Origin: Desulfobacter vibrioformis DSM 8776
Lineage (GTDB): Bacteria > Desulfobacterota > Desulfobacteria > Desulfobacterales > Desulfobacteraceae
Assembly: GCF_000745975.1 (NCBI RefSeq)
Contig: NZ_JQKJ01000026.1
Coordinates: 1 to 50,537 of the forward strand
DNA: 50,537 bases
Direction: 5' to 3'
Made by a program: the position numbers and the translations under genes
Part shown: positions 16,588 through 26,900 of the stretch, piece after piece
Position numbering within the stretch: position 1 is the first letter of the stretch
How the letters are laid out: the number at the start of each line of letters is the position of its first letter
Notes under the pieces: model-generated
What the model was told of the DNA's origin: nothing
Databases searched by the model: none
The model's input: the letters and a program-made list of their open reading frames with translations, nothing else

Positions 16588-17829
16588 TTATTTACCATCC
16601 CTTGGGGGAATCAACAGCAACATCGACAACAGGCAGCCGAGTCCGCTCAAGGCGATCACCAGTCCCAACGGCCACGGTGTGCCGTCGGCCCATAGACCCA
16701 CCAACCCGGACCCGAAGATTCCACTGCCGTACTGAACGGCTCCTGTTAAGGCGGAGACAGCTCCGGCCCGTTGCGGGAAGTCAGCCAGGGCTCCGGTAAT
16801 TGAGTTGGCAACAATAAGGCCGGTAGTTGACGCAAACAAAAACAGCGGCGCAACCAGCCCCCACAGCCCACCAAATCCGCTGTGGGCGGCGCAACCTGCC
16901 CAGATACCGGTACACATGGCGGTAATGGTCCCGAACAACAGAATCCGGTCATAACCAAAACTGCCGACCAGCCGCCGGTTCAGGAGGTTAGCTATCATGA
17001 TGCCGCCGATGCCGAGACCAAACAGGAGGCCATAGAAGCGAGCAGGGAAATGGTAGTAACTGATATAGACGAAAGGAGTCCCGGCCACGTAAGCAAACAT
17101 GCCGGCATATAGAAAGCCGCCTGCACCGAGATATCCCAGCAACCTGCGATTCTTGAGTACCTCGACATAGCGCAACATCGCTCGACCAAGTGGTTCCGAA
17201 TTGCGGTTTTGAACGGGCAGGGTTTCGGGAATGGTGTAAAGAGCGCCAAGAGTTAACAGCCCGACTGCGACCAGAACCCAAAAGATGGCTCGCCAGCTGG
17301 CCATGGCAACAATCTGACCACCGACCAGCGGCCCGACTAAGGGCATAATTGCCATCACTGTGATCAGGGTTGACAGCATTTGAGCAGCCCTGGTGCCCTT
17401 ATAAAGGTCACGCACCATGGCGCGCGAAAGAGCGACACTGGCACAAGCGCCAAGGGCCTGCACGATCCGCCAGCCGATCATCGTCATCACGTCATTTGAC
17501 AATGCGCAACCGGCCGAGCCGATTATAAACAGAATCAGACCGCTCCCGACTGCCAATCGACGACCGTAACGGTCGCTAATCGGCCCCCAGAACAGCTGCC
17601 CCGAACTGAAACCGATCAGATAGCCTGAGATCGTCCATTCGATCATGCCGGTATTTGCGTGCAGGGAATGCCCTATGGCAGGCATGGCGGGCAGATAAAG
17701 ATCCGTGGAAATGGAAGCAAACCCCATCAACAGGCTGAGGACCGCGAGTACATACCACCCTGGCTGCTGCACAGCCAAAGCTGAAACATCAGCATTCCCA
17801 TGAATCGTCAATTGATCTAAGCACGCCAT
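16588..17829 (-). CDS. Bcr/CflA-type MFS drug/metabolite exporter
   Basis: The 413-residue product has twelve predicted hydrophobic helices and the Bcr/CflA signature: STDLYLPAMPAIGHSL in the first helix region, the SDRYGRR loop motif between helices 2 and 3, and a second-half repeat. Members export drugs, sulfonamides or small metabolites by proton antiport. The start ATG at 17829 overlaps the stop of a tiny upstream SDR relic (TAATG), so translation may be coupled to it. In the island it probably expels toxic intermediates or substrate. Confidence 0.9.
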   Translation of the reverse strand: MACLDQLTIHGNADVSALAVQQPGWYVLAVLSLLMGFASISTDLYLPAMPAIGHSLHANTGMIEWTISGYLIGFSSGQLFWGPISDRYGRRLAVGSGLILFIIGSAGCALSNDVMTMIGWRIVQALGACASVALSRAMVRDLYKGTRAAQMLSTLITVMAIMPLVGPLVGGQIVAMASWRAIFWVLVAVGLLTLGALYTIPETLPVQNRNSEPLGRAMLRYVEVLKNRRLLGYLGAGGFLYAGMFAYVAGTPFVYISYYHFPARFYGLLFGLGIGGIMIANLLNRRLVGSFGYDRILLFGTITAMCTGIWAGCAAHSGFGGLWGLVAPLFLFASTTGLIVANSITGALADFPQRAGAVSALTGAVQYGSGIFGSGLVGLWADGTPWPLGLVIALSGLGCLLSMLLLIPPRDGK

Positions 17830-17963
17830 TACAACTCCTGAGCCGTCGGCCGAAACAGGATCTCGTTGATATCCACCTCGTCCGGCTGGCTCATAGCAAA
17901 GACCACCGCCCGCGCAAAGGAATCGGTGATAACCACGACTTTATTTAAATTAGGCATATTCAT
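17829..17963 (-). pseudogene. Internally deleted SDR relic, 44 codons, still open
   Basis: Reading from ATG at 17963, the first part (NLNKVVVIT) matches the first beta strand of a short-chain dehydrogenase. The second part, SFARAVVFAMSQPDEVDIN then EILFRPTAQEL-stop, matches the extreme C-terminus of YdfG-like SDRs. The about 200 residues normally between them are gone, yet the frame is kept. A good AAGGAG ribosome-binding site precedes the ATG and the stop overlaps the MFS start (TAATG). It may survive only as a leader that couples translation of the transporter. Confidence 0.72.
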
Positions 17964-17968
17964 CTCCT

Positions 17969-18850
17969 TTATTTATAATCTGTACTGACACTGATCTCTT
18001 TCCAGTTTTCTAATTCTGTATGCTGACCATCCAACTCGGCACGAATGGCGTTGATTGCATCGGTTCCAAGTAGCAGCCGGAACGGGATTTTGGAACCCTT
18101 GGCAACTTTTATAATGGTCTGAGCGGCTTTTTGAGGATCTCCGGGCTGTGTTCCGTCTGTCCTGTCGTTCTTTTTCCGCCGCGGCCCGGCAGTTTCGTCG
18201 TAATCTGAGATTTCTTTTTTTGATCCTGTTAATGACCGTCCGGCAAAATCGGTCCTGAAAGCTCCCGGTTCAATCAGCACTACTCTAATGCCTAACGGTG
18301 CAACCTCTCTGCGAAGGGCGTCGGACATTCCTTCAATAGCAAATTTTGAAGCCGCATAATATCCGGAGCCGGGCATGGCAAAACGACCGGCGATTGATGA
18401 TACGTTCATAATTGTGCCGAATTTCCGTTTTCTCATCCCGGGCAATACCGCCTGAATCATATGGACCGTGCCAAAGAAGTTCGTATTGAACAATGTACGG
18501 ATTTCATCCGCTTCGGCTTCCTCGACCGCCGCACGGTAGCCATAGCCCGCGTTGTTGATGAGCACATCGATACTTCCGAATTTAGCTTCGGCCTGACTGA
18601 CTGCATTTGCAATCTGTTCTTTGTCGGTAACGTTCAGAGAAAGACCCAATGCCGTATCCGGATAATTTTCGACGATACCATGAATATCATCAGCATTCCT
18701 GGAGGTCACGACGACATTGTCTCCATTTTTCAAGATTTCCAGGGCAAACGCACGCCCAAGCCCGCTTGAACAGCCGGTAATCAGCCATGTCGTCATATCA
18801 CTCACGCTTCCTTTACTATTCTTCTTGCTTAGCTCTTGTGCGTTTTTCAT
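17969..18850 (-). CDS. Short-chain dehydrogenase/reductase
   Basis: The 293-residue product is a classical SDR: nucleotide motif TGCSSGLGRA (TGxxxGxG), NNAGYG, catalytic Ser in NVSSIAG and the YxxxK motif YAASK. The NADP preference is suggested by the SRN motif after beta strand 2. It would oxidise or reduce an alcohol/carbonyl. I kept the start at 18850 because GGAGG lies eight bases upstream; an internal ATG (MTTWLITG) 18 codons later is the alternative and aligns better with typical SDR starts. It lies between the aldo/keto reductase and the transporter in the AraC-linked operon. Confidence 0.9.
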   Translation of the reverse strand: MKNAQELSKKNSKGSVSDMTTWLITGCSSGLGRAFALEILKNGDNVVVTSRNADDIHGIVENYPDTALGLSLNVTDKEQIANAVSQAEAKFGSIDVLINNAGYGYRAAVEEAEADEIRTLFNTNFFGTVHMIQAVLPGMRKRKFGTIMNVSSIAGRFAMPGSGYYAASKFAIEGMSDALRREVAPLGIRVVLIEPGAFRTDFAGRSLTGSKKEISDYDETAGPRRKKNDRTDGTQPGDPQKAAQTIIKVAKGSKIPFRLLLGTDAINAIRAELDGQHTELENWKEISVSTDYK

Positions 18851-18864
18851 AAATTAATCCTCCG

Positions 18865-19029
18865 TTATTCAAAACGGCATTTCGTTGTGACGTATATAAG
18901 GTTTTCTGAAATCGGACCTTTCTCCGAGAACCTTGTTTGATTTGTTCCCAGCCGGGCCGTAATAATTCCTGCTCGTGCACATGCAGCCAAGGCCGAAGGC
19001 AGAATTTTATCAAGTTTGTGCTTTTGCAT
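18865..19029 (-). CDS. Small hypothetical protein, 54 residues
   Basis: An ATG at 19029 with AGGAG about nine bases upstream opens a 54-codon frame between the aldo/keto reductase and the SDR. The product, starting MQKHKLDKILPSALAACARAG, is weakly basic with one short hydrophobic stretch. I recognise no family. It may be a gene ruin or leader peptide; support is the ribosome-binding site and operon position only. Confidence 0.3.
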   Translation of the reverse strand: MQKHKLDKILPSALAACARAGIITARLGTNQTRFSEKGPISENLIYVTTKCRFE

Positions 19030-19061
19030 TTTAAGCGCTCCTGTTCTAGTCAAATCATTGA

Positions 19062-20081
<1,020 letters not shown>

Positions 20082-20083
20082 TT

Positions 20084-20106
20084 ATGTTGCAATAATATAG
20101 CAACAT
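20084..20106. promoter_or_regulatory. Inverted repeat ATGTTGC-N9-GCAACAT in the reductase/AraC intergenic region
   Basis: A perfect seven-base inverted repeat with a nine-base AT-rich spacer lies 33 bases upstream of the aldo/keto reductase start, inside the 189-bp divergent region. It is a good candidate operator for the AraC-type regulator encoded on the other side. The repeat is directly visible; binding is inferred. Confidence 0.5.
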
Positions 20107-20240
20107 GCACAAACCCAGGTAGACCAATCCTGTCGAATGGTTGCCTATTCCTCTGTGGGCTGGCAAAAAAAACATTGATGTATTACGATTGAACGCGTAG
20201 CATGGATAGGCAATAAAGGCTAAAACAATGAGGCAAATCT

Positions 20241-21164
20241 ATGAAAAAATGTGATATTGCGTTAGAGTTCGCTATGAACGGCTTAGTGGAAAGCATTGCC
20301 CGATTAACTGAAAATGGAGAGTTGCGCACAACATCCGTTCCCGGATTATCGCTCTTTCGAAAAACAGAACCCTCCGAGCCGGTCACAGGAATGTACGAGC
20401 CGAGCGTCTGCCTGATTGCCCAGGGGGCTAAACGAGTGTTGCTGGGGGATGATACATATGTATACGATGCAAGCCGTTATTTATTTTCGGGATTACATTT
20501 ACCCGTAATTGCGCAGGTAATCGAGGCAAGCCAGGAAAAACCATACCTGGGCTTCAGATTGACTTTTGATTATCGCGATATATCTCAACTGATGGCGGAC
20601 AGCCAGCTCCCGGCACCGCGAGTCAGGAAAACAGACAGGGGCATGGCTACCGGAGAATTGACAGTGCCGTTACTGAATGCGTTTCAGCGGCTGGTGGACC
20701 TGCTTGACCAAAAACAAGACATTCCGATTCTGTCGCCTGTTATTCAGCGTGAGATTTTTTATCGATTACTGGTGGGAGAACAGGGGGCCATATTGCGTCA
20801 GCTTGCAGTGACAGGTACCCAAAGCCAGCAGGTTGCCCAAGCCGTATTGTGGCTAAAATCAAATTTTTCACAGCCATTGCGAGTCGATGAACTAGCTGAA
20901 ATGGCTAATATGGGAACATCAACCTTTCATCACCATTTTCGCAGCATGACGGCACTTAGCCCACTTCAGTACCAGAAGCAACTGCGGTTACAAGAAGCAC
21001 GGAGACTGATGCTGATCGAACATATTGATGCCGCCTCCGCTGCATTTCAAGTTGGCTACGAAAGCCCATCACAGTTCAGTCGTGAATACAGCCGCCTATA
21101 TGGAGCACCACCGGTACGGGACATCATGGCCCTGCGCCAGCAGGCGACAAGTGTAAGTGGGTAA
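20241..21164 (+). CDS. AraC-family regulator with AraC_N domain (YqhC-like)
   Basis: The 307-residue product has an N-terminal AraC_N cupin-like sensor (residues about 25-180, starting TSVPGLSLFRKTEPSEP and PSVCLIAQGAKRVLLGD) and a C-terminal double HTH (residues about 205-300, with LAEMANMGTSTFHHHFR and the GYESPSQFSREYSRLYG signature). This is the subfamily of YqhC, the aldehyde-responsive activator of reductase genes. It is transcribed divergently from the aldo/keto reductase operon and likely activates it. Confidence 0.92.
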   Translation: MKKCDIALEFAMNGLVESIARLTENGELRTTSVPGLSLFRKTEPSEPVTGMYEPSVCLIAQGAKRVLLGDDTYVYDASRYLFSGLHLPVIAQVIEASQEKPYLGFRLTFDYRDISQLMADSQLPAPRVRKTDRGMATGELTVPLLNAFQRLVDLLDQKQDIPILSPVIQREIFYRLLVGEQGAILRQLAVTGTQSQQVAQAVLWLKSNFSQPLRVDELAEMANMGTSTFHHHFRSMTALSPLQYQKQLRLQEARRLMLIEHIDAASAAFQVGYESPSQFSREYSRLYGAPPVRDIMALRQQATSVSG

Positions 21165-21193
21165 ACACATTCCTTGCTGCCAATTAAGCGGGA

Positions 21194-21559
21194 TCAACCG
21201 GGCCCAACGCCGTTTAACTTTGGGGGGGTAAGGTTGTCCGGATTTCGCCAGCACAGGGGATCCGACGCCAGGAGATCGCCGGTGACCTGGAAGGCTGCGC
21301 CCCGGCACCCGTAGCAGGTGTCACTCTTTTCACAGGTGCGGCAGAATCCCTTAATGGTCTGCCGGTGATTTTTCAGCAGGGCAAGTTCCCGGGCAAAATC
21401 AGGGGTAATGCCGGTGCCGTTGGTAAACATTTTCGTTTCAAGATGGTGGCTTTTTAAAAATTCGATGACCTCCCGGATATGGGGATAGATGCTGGGCTCT
21501 CCGCCCAGGAGAATAAATTTTCCGGCACAACCAATGTTATGACTGCTACAGATATTCAT
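21194..21559 (-). pseudogene. Twice-deleted copy of the radical SAM/SPASM gene (relic copy B)
   Basis: This 121-codon frame is a recent copy of the intact gene at 22869-23939. One deletion corresponds to 198 bp of the intact copy (between TTTCCGGC at 23701 and 23899) and removes the CxxxCxxC motif. The other corresponds to 528 bp (between AAGTTCCCG at 23037 and 23565). Both are multiples of three and both fall at short direct repeats, so the frame remains open. What is left is the N-terminal tip, the GGEPSIYPHIREV region and the C-terminal cysteine-rich SPASM tail. It cannot be a radical SAM enzyme. The 3' end also diverges (PDNLTPPKLNG). Confidence 0.85.
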
Positions 21560-21900
21560 GGGGACGCCTTTGCGACAAACCAGACGGTTTCCGGGTTGTT
21601 ACCGGATACTTTGGTGTATTCCATCCTGAAATCCGCCTTGTTGATAAGATCTGCGATGGCTTGCACAGACAGGTAATGGGGAACCACCCCTTTTAATTTC
21701 AGTTTCAGCGCTTCAATAGGCCAGACCCGTGTCGGTTTTGCGGCCGGGGGAATAATCGCCCTGAGAATAAGGGTTCCGCCGGGCGCCATAACTGCCCTGA
21801 TTTTTGTTAAGGTCTGCCTGAATTCATCAGGTGTTAAAAAATGGGCCATATCCAGCATCAGGGCCATGTGGACAGGTTCTGAAACATTCGGGATATCCGG
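21556..21900 (-). pseudogene. Copy of the methyltransferase tail of the MMPL fusion gene (relic copy B)
   Basis: This stretch is nearly identical to 23936-24280, the last about 115 codons of the MMPL/methyltransferase gene (DIPNVSEPVHMALMLDMAHF to the end). The SAM-binding glycine motif and all membrane parts are absent. At GATATCCGG (21892-21900) it changes abruptly into a sense copy of the deacetylase gene. The same nine bases occur at both parental sites (24272-24280 and 11805-11813), so the junction is a microhomology deletion. The four-base overlap with the radical SAM relic is preserved from the parental arrangement. Confidence 0.85.
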
Positions 21901-22114
21901 CATCGCTTCAAAAATTCTGGGCCGGGTGAAATCCGGTGATATCATTCTGCTCCACGATTCAAAGCCCTGGGTCAAAAAACCGGAAAATCCGGATAACACA
22001 GTTCTGACCTCATTTTAAACCGAACTTGAGCGTATATTGAATGGACTTGAAACCCGGAAGATCCCGGTGGTGCCGTTATCGGAACTGACCGGGCAGGCGG
22101 TCATGGAACAGGTG
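21892..22114 (+). pseudogene. Copy of the 3' end of the polysaccharide deacetylase gene (relic copy B)
   Basis: The sequence matches 11805-12027 with few changes, including LDRVKSGDIILLHDSKPWV and GLETRKIPVVPLSEL. A short indel near 22008-22020 breaks the frame with a stop. The catalytic NodB motifs are not included. It reads toward the RelE toxin-antitoxin pair, showing that the original order was deacetylase end, then radical SAM end, as at 12066. Confidence 0.85.
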
Positions 22115-22204
22115 AAAAGAGACGCTGCCCGTTCCCGAAGGGGTTTGAAAAAATTAAATTATCGCTCTTCGGATAGCCGCACTTCCATTTTTATATTTGA
22201 CATA

Positions 22205-22224
22205 ATGTATCTTGCGAGATACAT
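22205..22224. promoter_or_regulatory. Palindrome upstream of the RelE-type toxin gene, likely operator
   Basis: ATGTATCT-TGCG-AGATACAT is a 20-bp dyad with eight-base perfect arms, nine bases upstream of the toxin ATG. Toxin-antitoxin operons are usually repressed through such palindromes by the antitoxin's HTH. The repeat is visible; the role is inferred. Confidence 0.55.
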
Positions 22225-22232
22225 ATATAGCT

Positions 22233-22532
22233 ATGAAATATACACTGGAAAGCACCTGGCAGTATGACAAATGGTTCAGAAAACTGAAGGATGGTTCTTC
22301 CAAAATCAAAATTCTGGCCAGGCTCTCTCGTGTTGAGAACGGCAACTTCGGGGATTTCAAACAACTGGGAAGCAAGCTATACGAATTGCGGCTGTTCTTC
22401 GGCCCTGGATTAAAAATTTATTATACCATTAAGGACGGACGAATAGTTCTTCTGCTGGCCGGTGGCGACAAATCCGGTCAACAACAAGACATCGAGAAGG
22501 CCGAAGTTCTTTTGGAAGAAATGGAGGATTGA
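22233..22532 (+). CDS. RelE/ParE-superfamily toxin (addiction-module killer protein)
   Basis: I chose the ATG at 22233 (MKYTLESTWQYDKWF) since the upstream TTG start lies inside the palindrome. The 99-residue product has the compact RelE-fold pattern of the PF05973/HigB-like killer subfamily: FRKLKDGSSKIKILARLSRVENGNFGDFK, then GSKLYELRLFFGPGLKIYY and LLLAGGDKSGQQQDIEKA. Such toxins are ribosome-dependent mRNases. The antitoxin gene follows after three bases, in the reverse order (toxin first) typical of this subfamily. Confidence 0.88.
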   Translation: MKYTLESTWQYDKWFRKLKDGSSKIKILARLSRVENGNFGDFKQLGSKLYELRLFFGPGLKIYYTIKDGRIVLLLAGGDKSGQQQDIEKAEVLLEEMED

Positions 22533-22535
22533 AAG

Positions 22536-22814
22536 ATGGCTATCGAAACAAGATCTTTTGATATTGCTGAACACTTGAAAACGCATGAAGATGTGCGTGA
22601 CTTCCTGCAGGAGGTCCTGGAAACCGGAGACGAAGCCGATTTTATTCACGCATTGAGTACGGCAGCCCGGGCCATGGGCATGACGGAGGTTGCCAGAAAG
22701 GCGGGGGTAACCCGCGCAAGCCTTTACAAATCCCTTTCCGAAGGGGGCAATCCAAGGTTTTCCACCATCAGCAAGGTAACCCGCGCTTTAGGCTGTAAAT
22801 TGGCAGTCGCCTAA
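22536..22814 (+). CDS. HTH antitoxin partner (addiction-module antidote)
   Basis: The 92-residue product matches the putative addiction-module antidote family: an N-terminal FDIAEHLKTHEDVRDFLQEVL toxin-binding part and a Cro-type HTH (residues about 43-90, MGMTEVARKAGVTRASLYKSL and PRFSTISKVTRALG). It should neutralise the toxin encoded just upstream and repress the operon via the 22205-22224 palindrome. The GAAAGATGG spacing gives a modest ribosome-binding site within the end of the toxin gene. Confidence 0.88.
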   Translation: MAIETRSFDIAEHLKTHEDVRDFLQEVLETGDEADFIHALSTAARAMGMTEVARKAGVTRASLYKSLSEGGNPRFSTISKVTRALGCKLAVA

Positions 22815-22868
22815 CGTTGATATTTTTTTTATGTTGCTTGAAAATCAATTTAATTGGAGTTTGAACGA

Positions 22869-23939
22869 TTAAATTGTGGATTTAAGATTATCCGGATTTC
22901 GCCAGCACAAGGGATCCGAAGCCAAAAGATCGCCGGTGACCTGGAAGGCTGCGCCCCGGCACCCGTAACAGGTGTCATTTTTTTCACAGGTGCGGCAAAA
23001 TCCCTTGATGGTCTGCCGGTGATTTTTCAACAGGGCAAGTTCCCGTGAATGGTCCAGAATATCCTTAAGGCCGGTTTCCCGTATGTTTCCTATGGGTTTT
23101 GTAATGCCCACACAGGGCTGGACATTGCCGATGGAGGTGACCATGCAGGAAAACTGGTGCCGCATGCACTGGTTGCCCATGAGCGGCGGCTGGGGGTCCC
23201 ATTCAATGCCGTAGCGTTCCCGGTCAACGGCACAGATCTCCTCGAACACCGCTTTAAGCTCCAGGGGGGTCAGTTCAAGGGCGGCATTATTTTTTGCCTG
23301 GCCCTGGGGGGTAATGATTTCAAAATAGGGTGCCATGTTGTTGTCCCTGATCCAGGACCACAGGTCAGTCAGTTCATTCCGGTTCTGGCGGCAGATAATG
23401 GTGCTCAACGCCAGGAACGCGTCCTTGGCTGGATAGCCTGCTGCCTTAAGGTTGCCCAGGGCATTGCGGATAATGTTAAACGCCCCTTTTTTGCCTGCAA
23501 GGGCATCCTGCCTGTCTTCATCAAAGGAGTTCATTTTCAGGACAACCCTGACCCCGCCTGCATGAAGTTCCCGGGCAAAATCAGGGGTAATGCCGGTGCC
23601 GTTGGTAAACATTTCTATTTCAAGATGGTGGCTTTTTAAAAATGCAATAACCTCCCGGATATGGGGGTAGATGCTGGGCTCTCCGCCCAGGAGAATAAAT
23701 TTTCCGGCCCCAAGTGCTTTGGCCTGGAGAATAACCTCAAAAATCTCGTCCAGGCTGAGTTCATTATCAAAATATGAATCATGGGGCACATAGCAGTAGG
23801 TGCAGCGAAAATTGCACCGCAGGCTTAACTCAATTTCCATGGAGAGAAGCCGGTTGCCGGATACGGCCTGATCGATCTTTTGTCTGGAAAATTCAAAATT
23901 TCCGGCACAACCAATGTTATGACTGGTACAGATACTCAT
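22869..23939 (-). CDS. Radical SAM/SPASM enzyme at the end of the lipid operon
   Basis: The 356-residue product has the radical SAM cluster motif Cys42-x3-Cys46-x2-Cys49 (RCNFRCTYCY), the SAM-contact GGEPS, and a C-terminal SPASM region with cysteines in NQCMRHQFSC, VQPCVG, FCRTCEKNDTCYGCRG and DPLCW, enough for one or two auxiliary [4Fe-4S] clusters. SPASM proteins modify peptides or small molecules by 5'-deoxyadenosyl radical chemistry. It overlaps the MMPL/methyltransferase gene by four bases, so it belongs to that operon. Substrate is unknown; the context suggests a lipid or acyl intermediate. A deleted recent copy lies at 21194-21559. Confidence 0.9.
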   Translation of the reverse strand: MSICTSHNIGCAGNFEFSRQKIDQAVSGNRLLSMEIELSLRCNFRCTYCYVPHDSYFDNELSLDEIFEVILQAKALGAGKFILLGGEPSIYPHIREVIAFLKSHHLEIEMFTNGTGITPDFARELHAGGVRVVLKMNSFDEDRQDALAGKKGAFNIIRNALGNLKAAGYPAKDAFLALSTIICRQNRNELTDLWSWIRDNNMAPYFEIITPQGQAKNNAALELTPLELKAVFEEICAVDRERYGIEWDPQPPLMGNQCMRHQFSCMVTSIGNVQPCVGITKPIGNIRETGLKDILDHSRELALLKNHRQTIKGFCRTCEKNDTCYGCRGAAFQVTGDLLASDPLCWRNPDNLKSTI

Positions 23940-26900
23940 GGGGACACCTTTGCGACAAACCAGACGGTTTCCGGGTTGTTACCGGATACTTTGGTGTATT
24001 CCATCCTGAAATCCGCCTCGTTGATAAAATCTGTGATGGCTTGCACAGACAGGTAATGGGGAACCACCCCTTTTAATTTCAGCTTCAGCGCTTCAATGGC
24101 CCAGACCCGGGTTGGTTTTGCGGCCGGGGGAATAATCGCCCTGAGAATAAGGGTACCGCCGGACGCCATAACTGCCCTGATTTTTGTTAAGGTCTGCCTG
24201 AATTCATCAGGTGTTAGAAAATGGGCCATATCCAGCATCAGGGCCATGTGGACAGGTTCTGAAACATTCGGGATATCCGGGGCGTGGCCCTGATCAACAC
24301 GTCCCTGGCCTGAAATTGCCATGGCACTGATCCGTTGGCTTTCAGGATCCGGCTCCAGGCCGGATATACGGGCATGGGGAAACAGTTCAAGGAGAAAACA
24401 GGCCGGCACACCCAGCCCGGTGCCGATGTCCAGTATCCGGGAAATATTTTCCCTGCCTGCCAAAAGGCCTGGCAGCTCCCTGAACATGGGGTCCAGCTTC
24501 AGCTTAAAACGGACGAACATTCTGGGGTATGCCTCGGCTGTGCGGTACCTGGCGAGAATCCGGGATGGGACAGGTATAGCCATTTCCGGATTCCTGCCCG
24601 CCGGCGGTTCAGCGGTTTGCGACATAAAATAGCGGCGCAGCAGGGGCGGCAGAATCAAAAACGCGCCCCCAAGGCAAAAGCCGATGCCCAGAAGGGAGGA
24701 AAGGCCGGCACTTTGCAAAAGCGAATGCTCGGCCAGGCACATCACCCCGAATCCGATCATGGTGGAAATGCCTGCCACGAATACGGCCAGGCGTATCAGT
24801 TCAACCGATGGATGGGATTCGTCACGGTAGCGCTGGTAGGCGCGCACAAAGAACAGGGAGAAGTCAATGCCGATGCCGAAGACAATGATGGAGAGCATCA
24901 GCGAGGGAATGTCCAGGTCGTGTCCAATAAGTTTCATGGTGCCCAGGGTGCCGATAAAGGCAAAAAAGACCGGCAGCATGGTGATGATGGTGAGTTTGAT
25001 GTCCAGGAAAAAGACAAAAAGCAGGATCAGAACAGCCCCTGCAATAATGAAGAACATCTTGACAAAGGTTGAACACAAAATGGCGCCCAGGGTGGTGGAA
25101 AAAAGCTGGGGTTCAAACACGGTGGCAACGCTGCTGAACGCGTCATAGAAACTTTTTTCATCCACAGCCGGGTTGCGCATCAGGCTTGTGGTCCAGACCC
25201 AGTGGCCCCCATCTGTCCCGGGTTGGGATATGCCCATCATGGGATAAAGGGCCTGGGGAATTGCCACGGGTCCGTCCGGAAGGCCGGCCGGGACAAGAAG
25301 GCTTAAAAACGAGTCAAAGGCATCCCGGGTGAAACCGAGTTGCCCGGCCTCCCGGACCAGGGTCTGTTTAAAGGCACTGACCCGTTCCGGAGTCCAGAAT
25401 TGTACCCAGGCCTGGTAGTTCTCCTGTTTTTTTGCCTTTCCCGGAAATATCATTGAAAGGGTTGTGCCCGACGCCGGAATCCCTTGGGTCTGAACGGCAG
25501 AAACCTTATCCGCCAGCTGGTCGCTTAAATCCTGGAGTTCCGGGACCGAGCCCGCAGTCAGCATGAGGTGGGATTTGCCTGTAAACCCTTTACCCCAGGT
25601 TTCATAGAATTTTGTATCCGCATCCCGGGTTTCCCGGCTCACCGTACTCATGGCAGACAGGTCCACATGAAAAACAGGCCAGGCAAACCACACCAGGATC
25701 AGCGTCAGTACCAGGGCAAACCAGGCCCCTGCGTTACCGGGAATAATCAGGGCATTGACCAGCCGTTTTAAAGGGAGGGCCCGGGGCCTGGCCGGGCCAA
25801 GCATGGGTACGATCCTTGGAAACAGGGAATGAATAAAGACAAAGGAGAATCCCATGCCAAGGGCTGTAAATTTGCCAAGCTCTTCAAGGATTTTAAAATC
25901 ACTCATCCCCAGGGAGAGAAACGCGCATACCGTGGTCAGGGTGGCGATAAGACCCACGGCCCGCACTTGTGCGGATGCATGTCTGCCAGATGTTTTCCGG
26001 GGCTGGTCCAGGAAGAGCAGATAGGTAATGCCGTGGTCTATGGTGATGGAGATGATGGCCCCGCCAAATCCAAGGACAATCAGGGAGATACTGTCATATA
26101 ACAGAGAATAGGTAAAAAGGCCCGCAATGGTGCCGAACATGGCGGGAACCAGGGCCAAAAGCCCGATCCATGGCCGGGGAAAGGCTAAGAACAATAGAAG
26201 AACGATGGCTGCCGTGGCAATGAAAATGGCGTTTTGGACATCGTGTTTAATTATTCTTTCATTGTCATAGGCAGCCCTGAATGCCCCTACTGAGGTAAGT
26301 ACGGCATGCTCTCCGGGCCGGGAAAACCCTGTCTGGGCACGGGTCTGGATAGCATGGATCAGATCCATGGCCCGGGTTGAAAATTTTGAATCCGTGCCCG
26401 AGCTTTTCGGGGTGGCCATGATCAGGCAGTGCCTGGAATCACCGGATAAAAGTTTTCCTTTGTAAATATTGAACTCGTCAACCGGCGCCAGGGACTTCAG
26501 CCTTGAAAGCACAATGTTTTTCAACCCTAATGGATCAAGGGAGATGAATTCAGATGTGCCAACCTCTTCCAGGCCCAGCAGTCTGGCATGGGTCTGGCCC
26601 AGGGTTTCCCGGATGGCACCAGGTGCCAGTAAAGGTGCAATATCGGTTTCAAGCTGGGTGCGGGTGAATTGAAAAGGCAGGGTCTTTACCACCTGGGTCA
26701 TCAATTCCGGCATGATCTCCTGGTAGTGATCCATTCCCACACTGCTGAACAGTCCGGATGCCCAAAGCGTTTCCTCCACCATGGCGGCAAGTTTTACCAG
26801 TCGTTCCGGATCCCGGGTGCCAAGGCCTGCACTAATAACGACCCGGTCCTGGATGGGGTGGTGGTCAAAAAAATAAAGGGCATCACGGATCACCGGGTTG

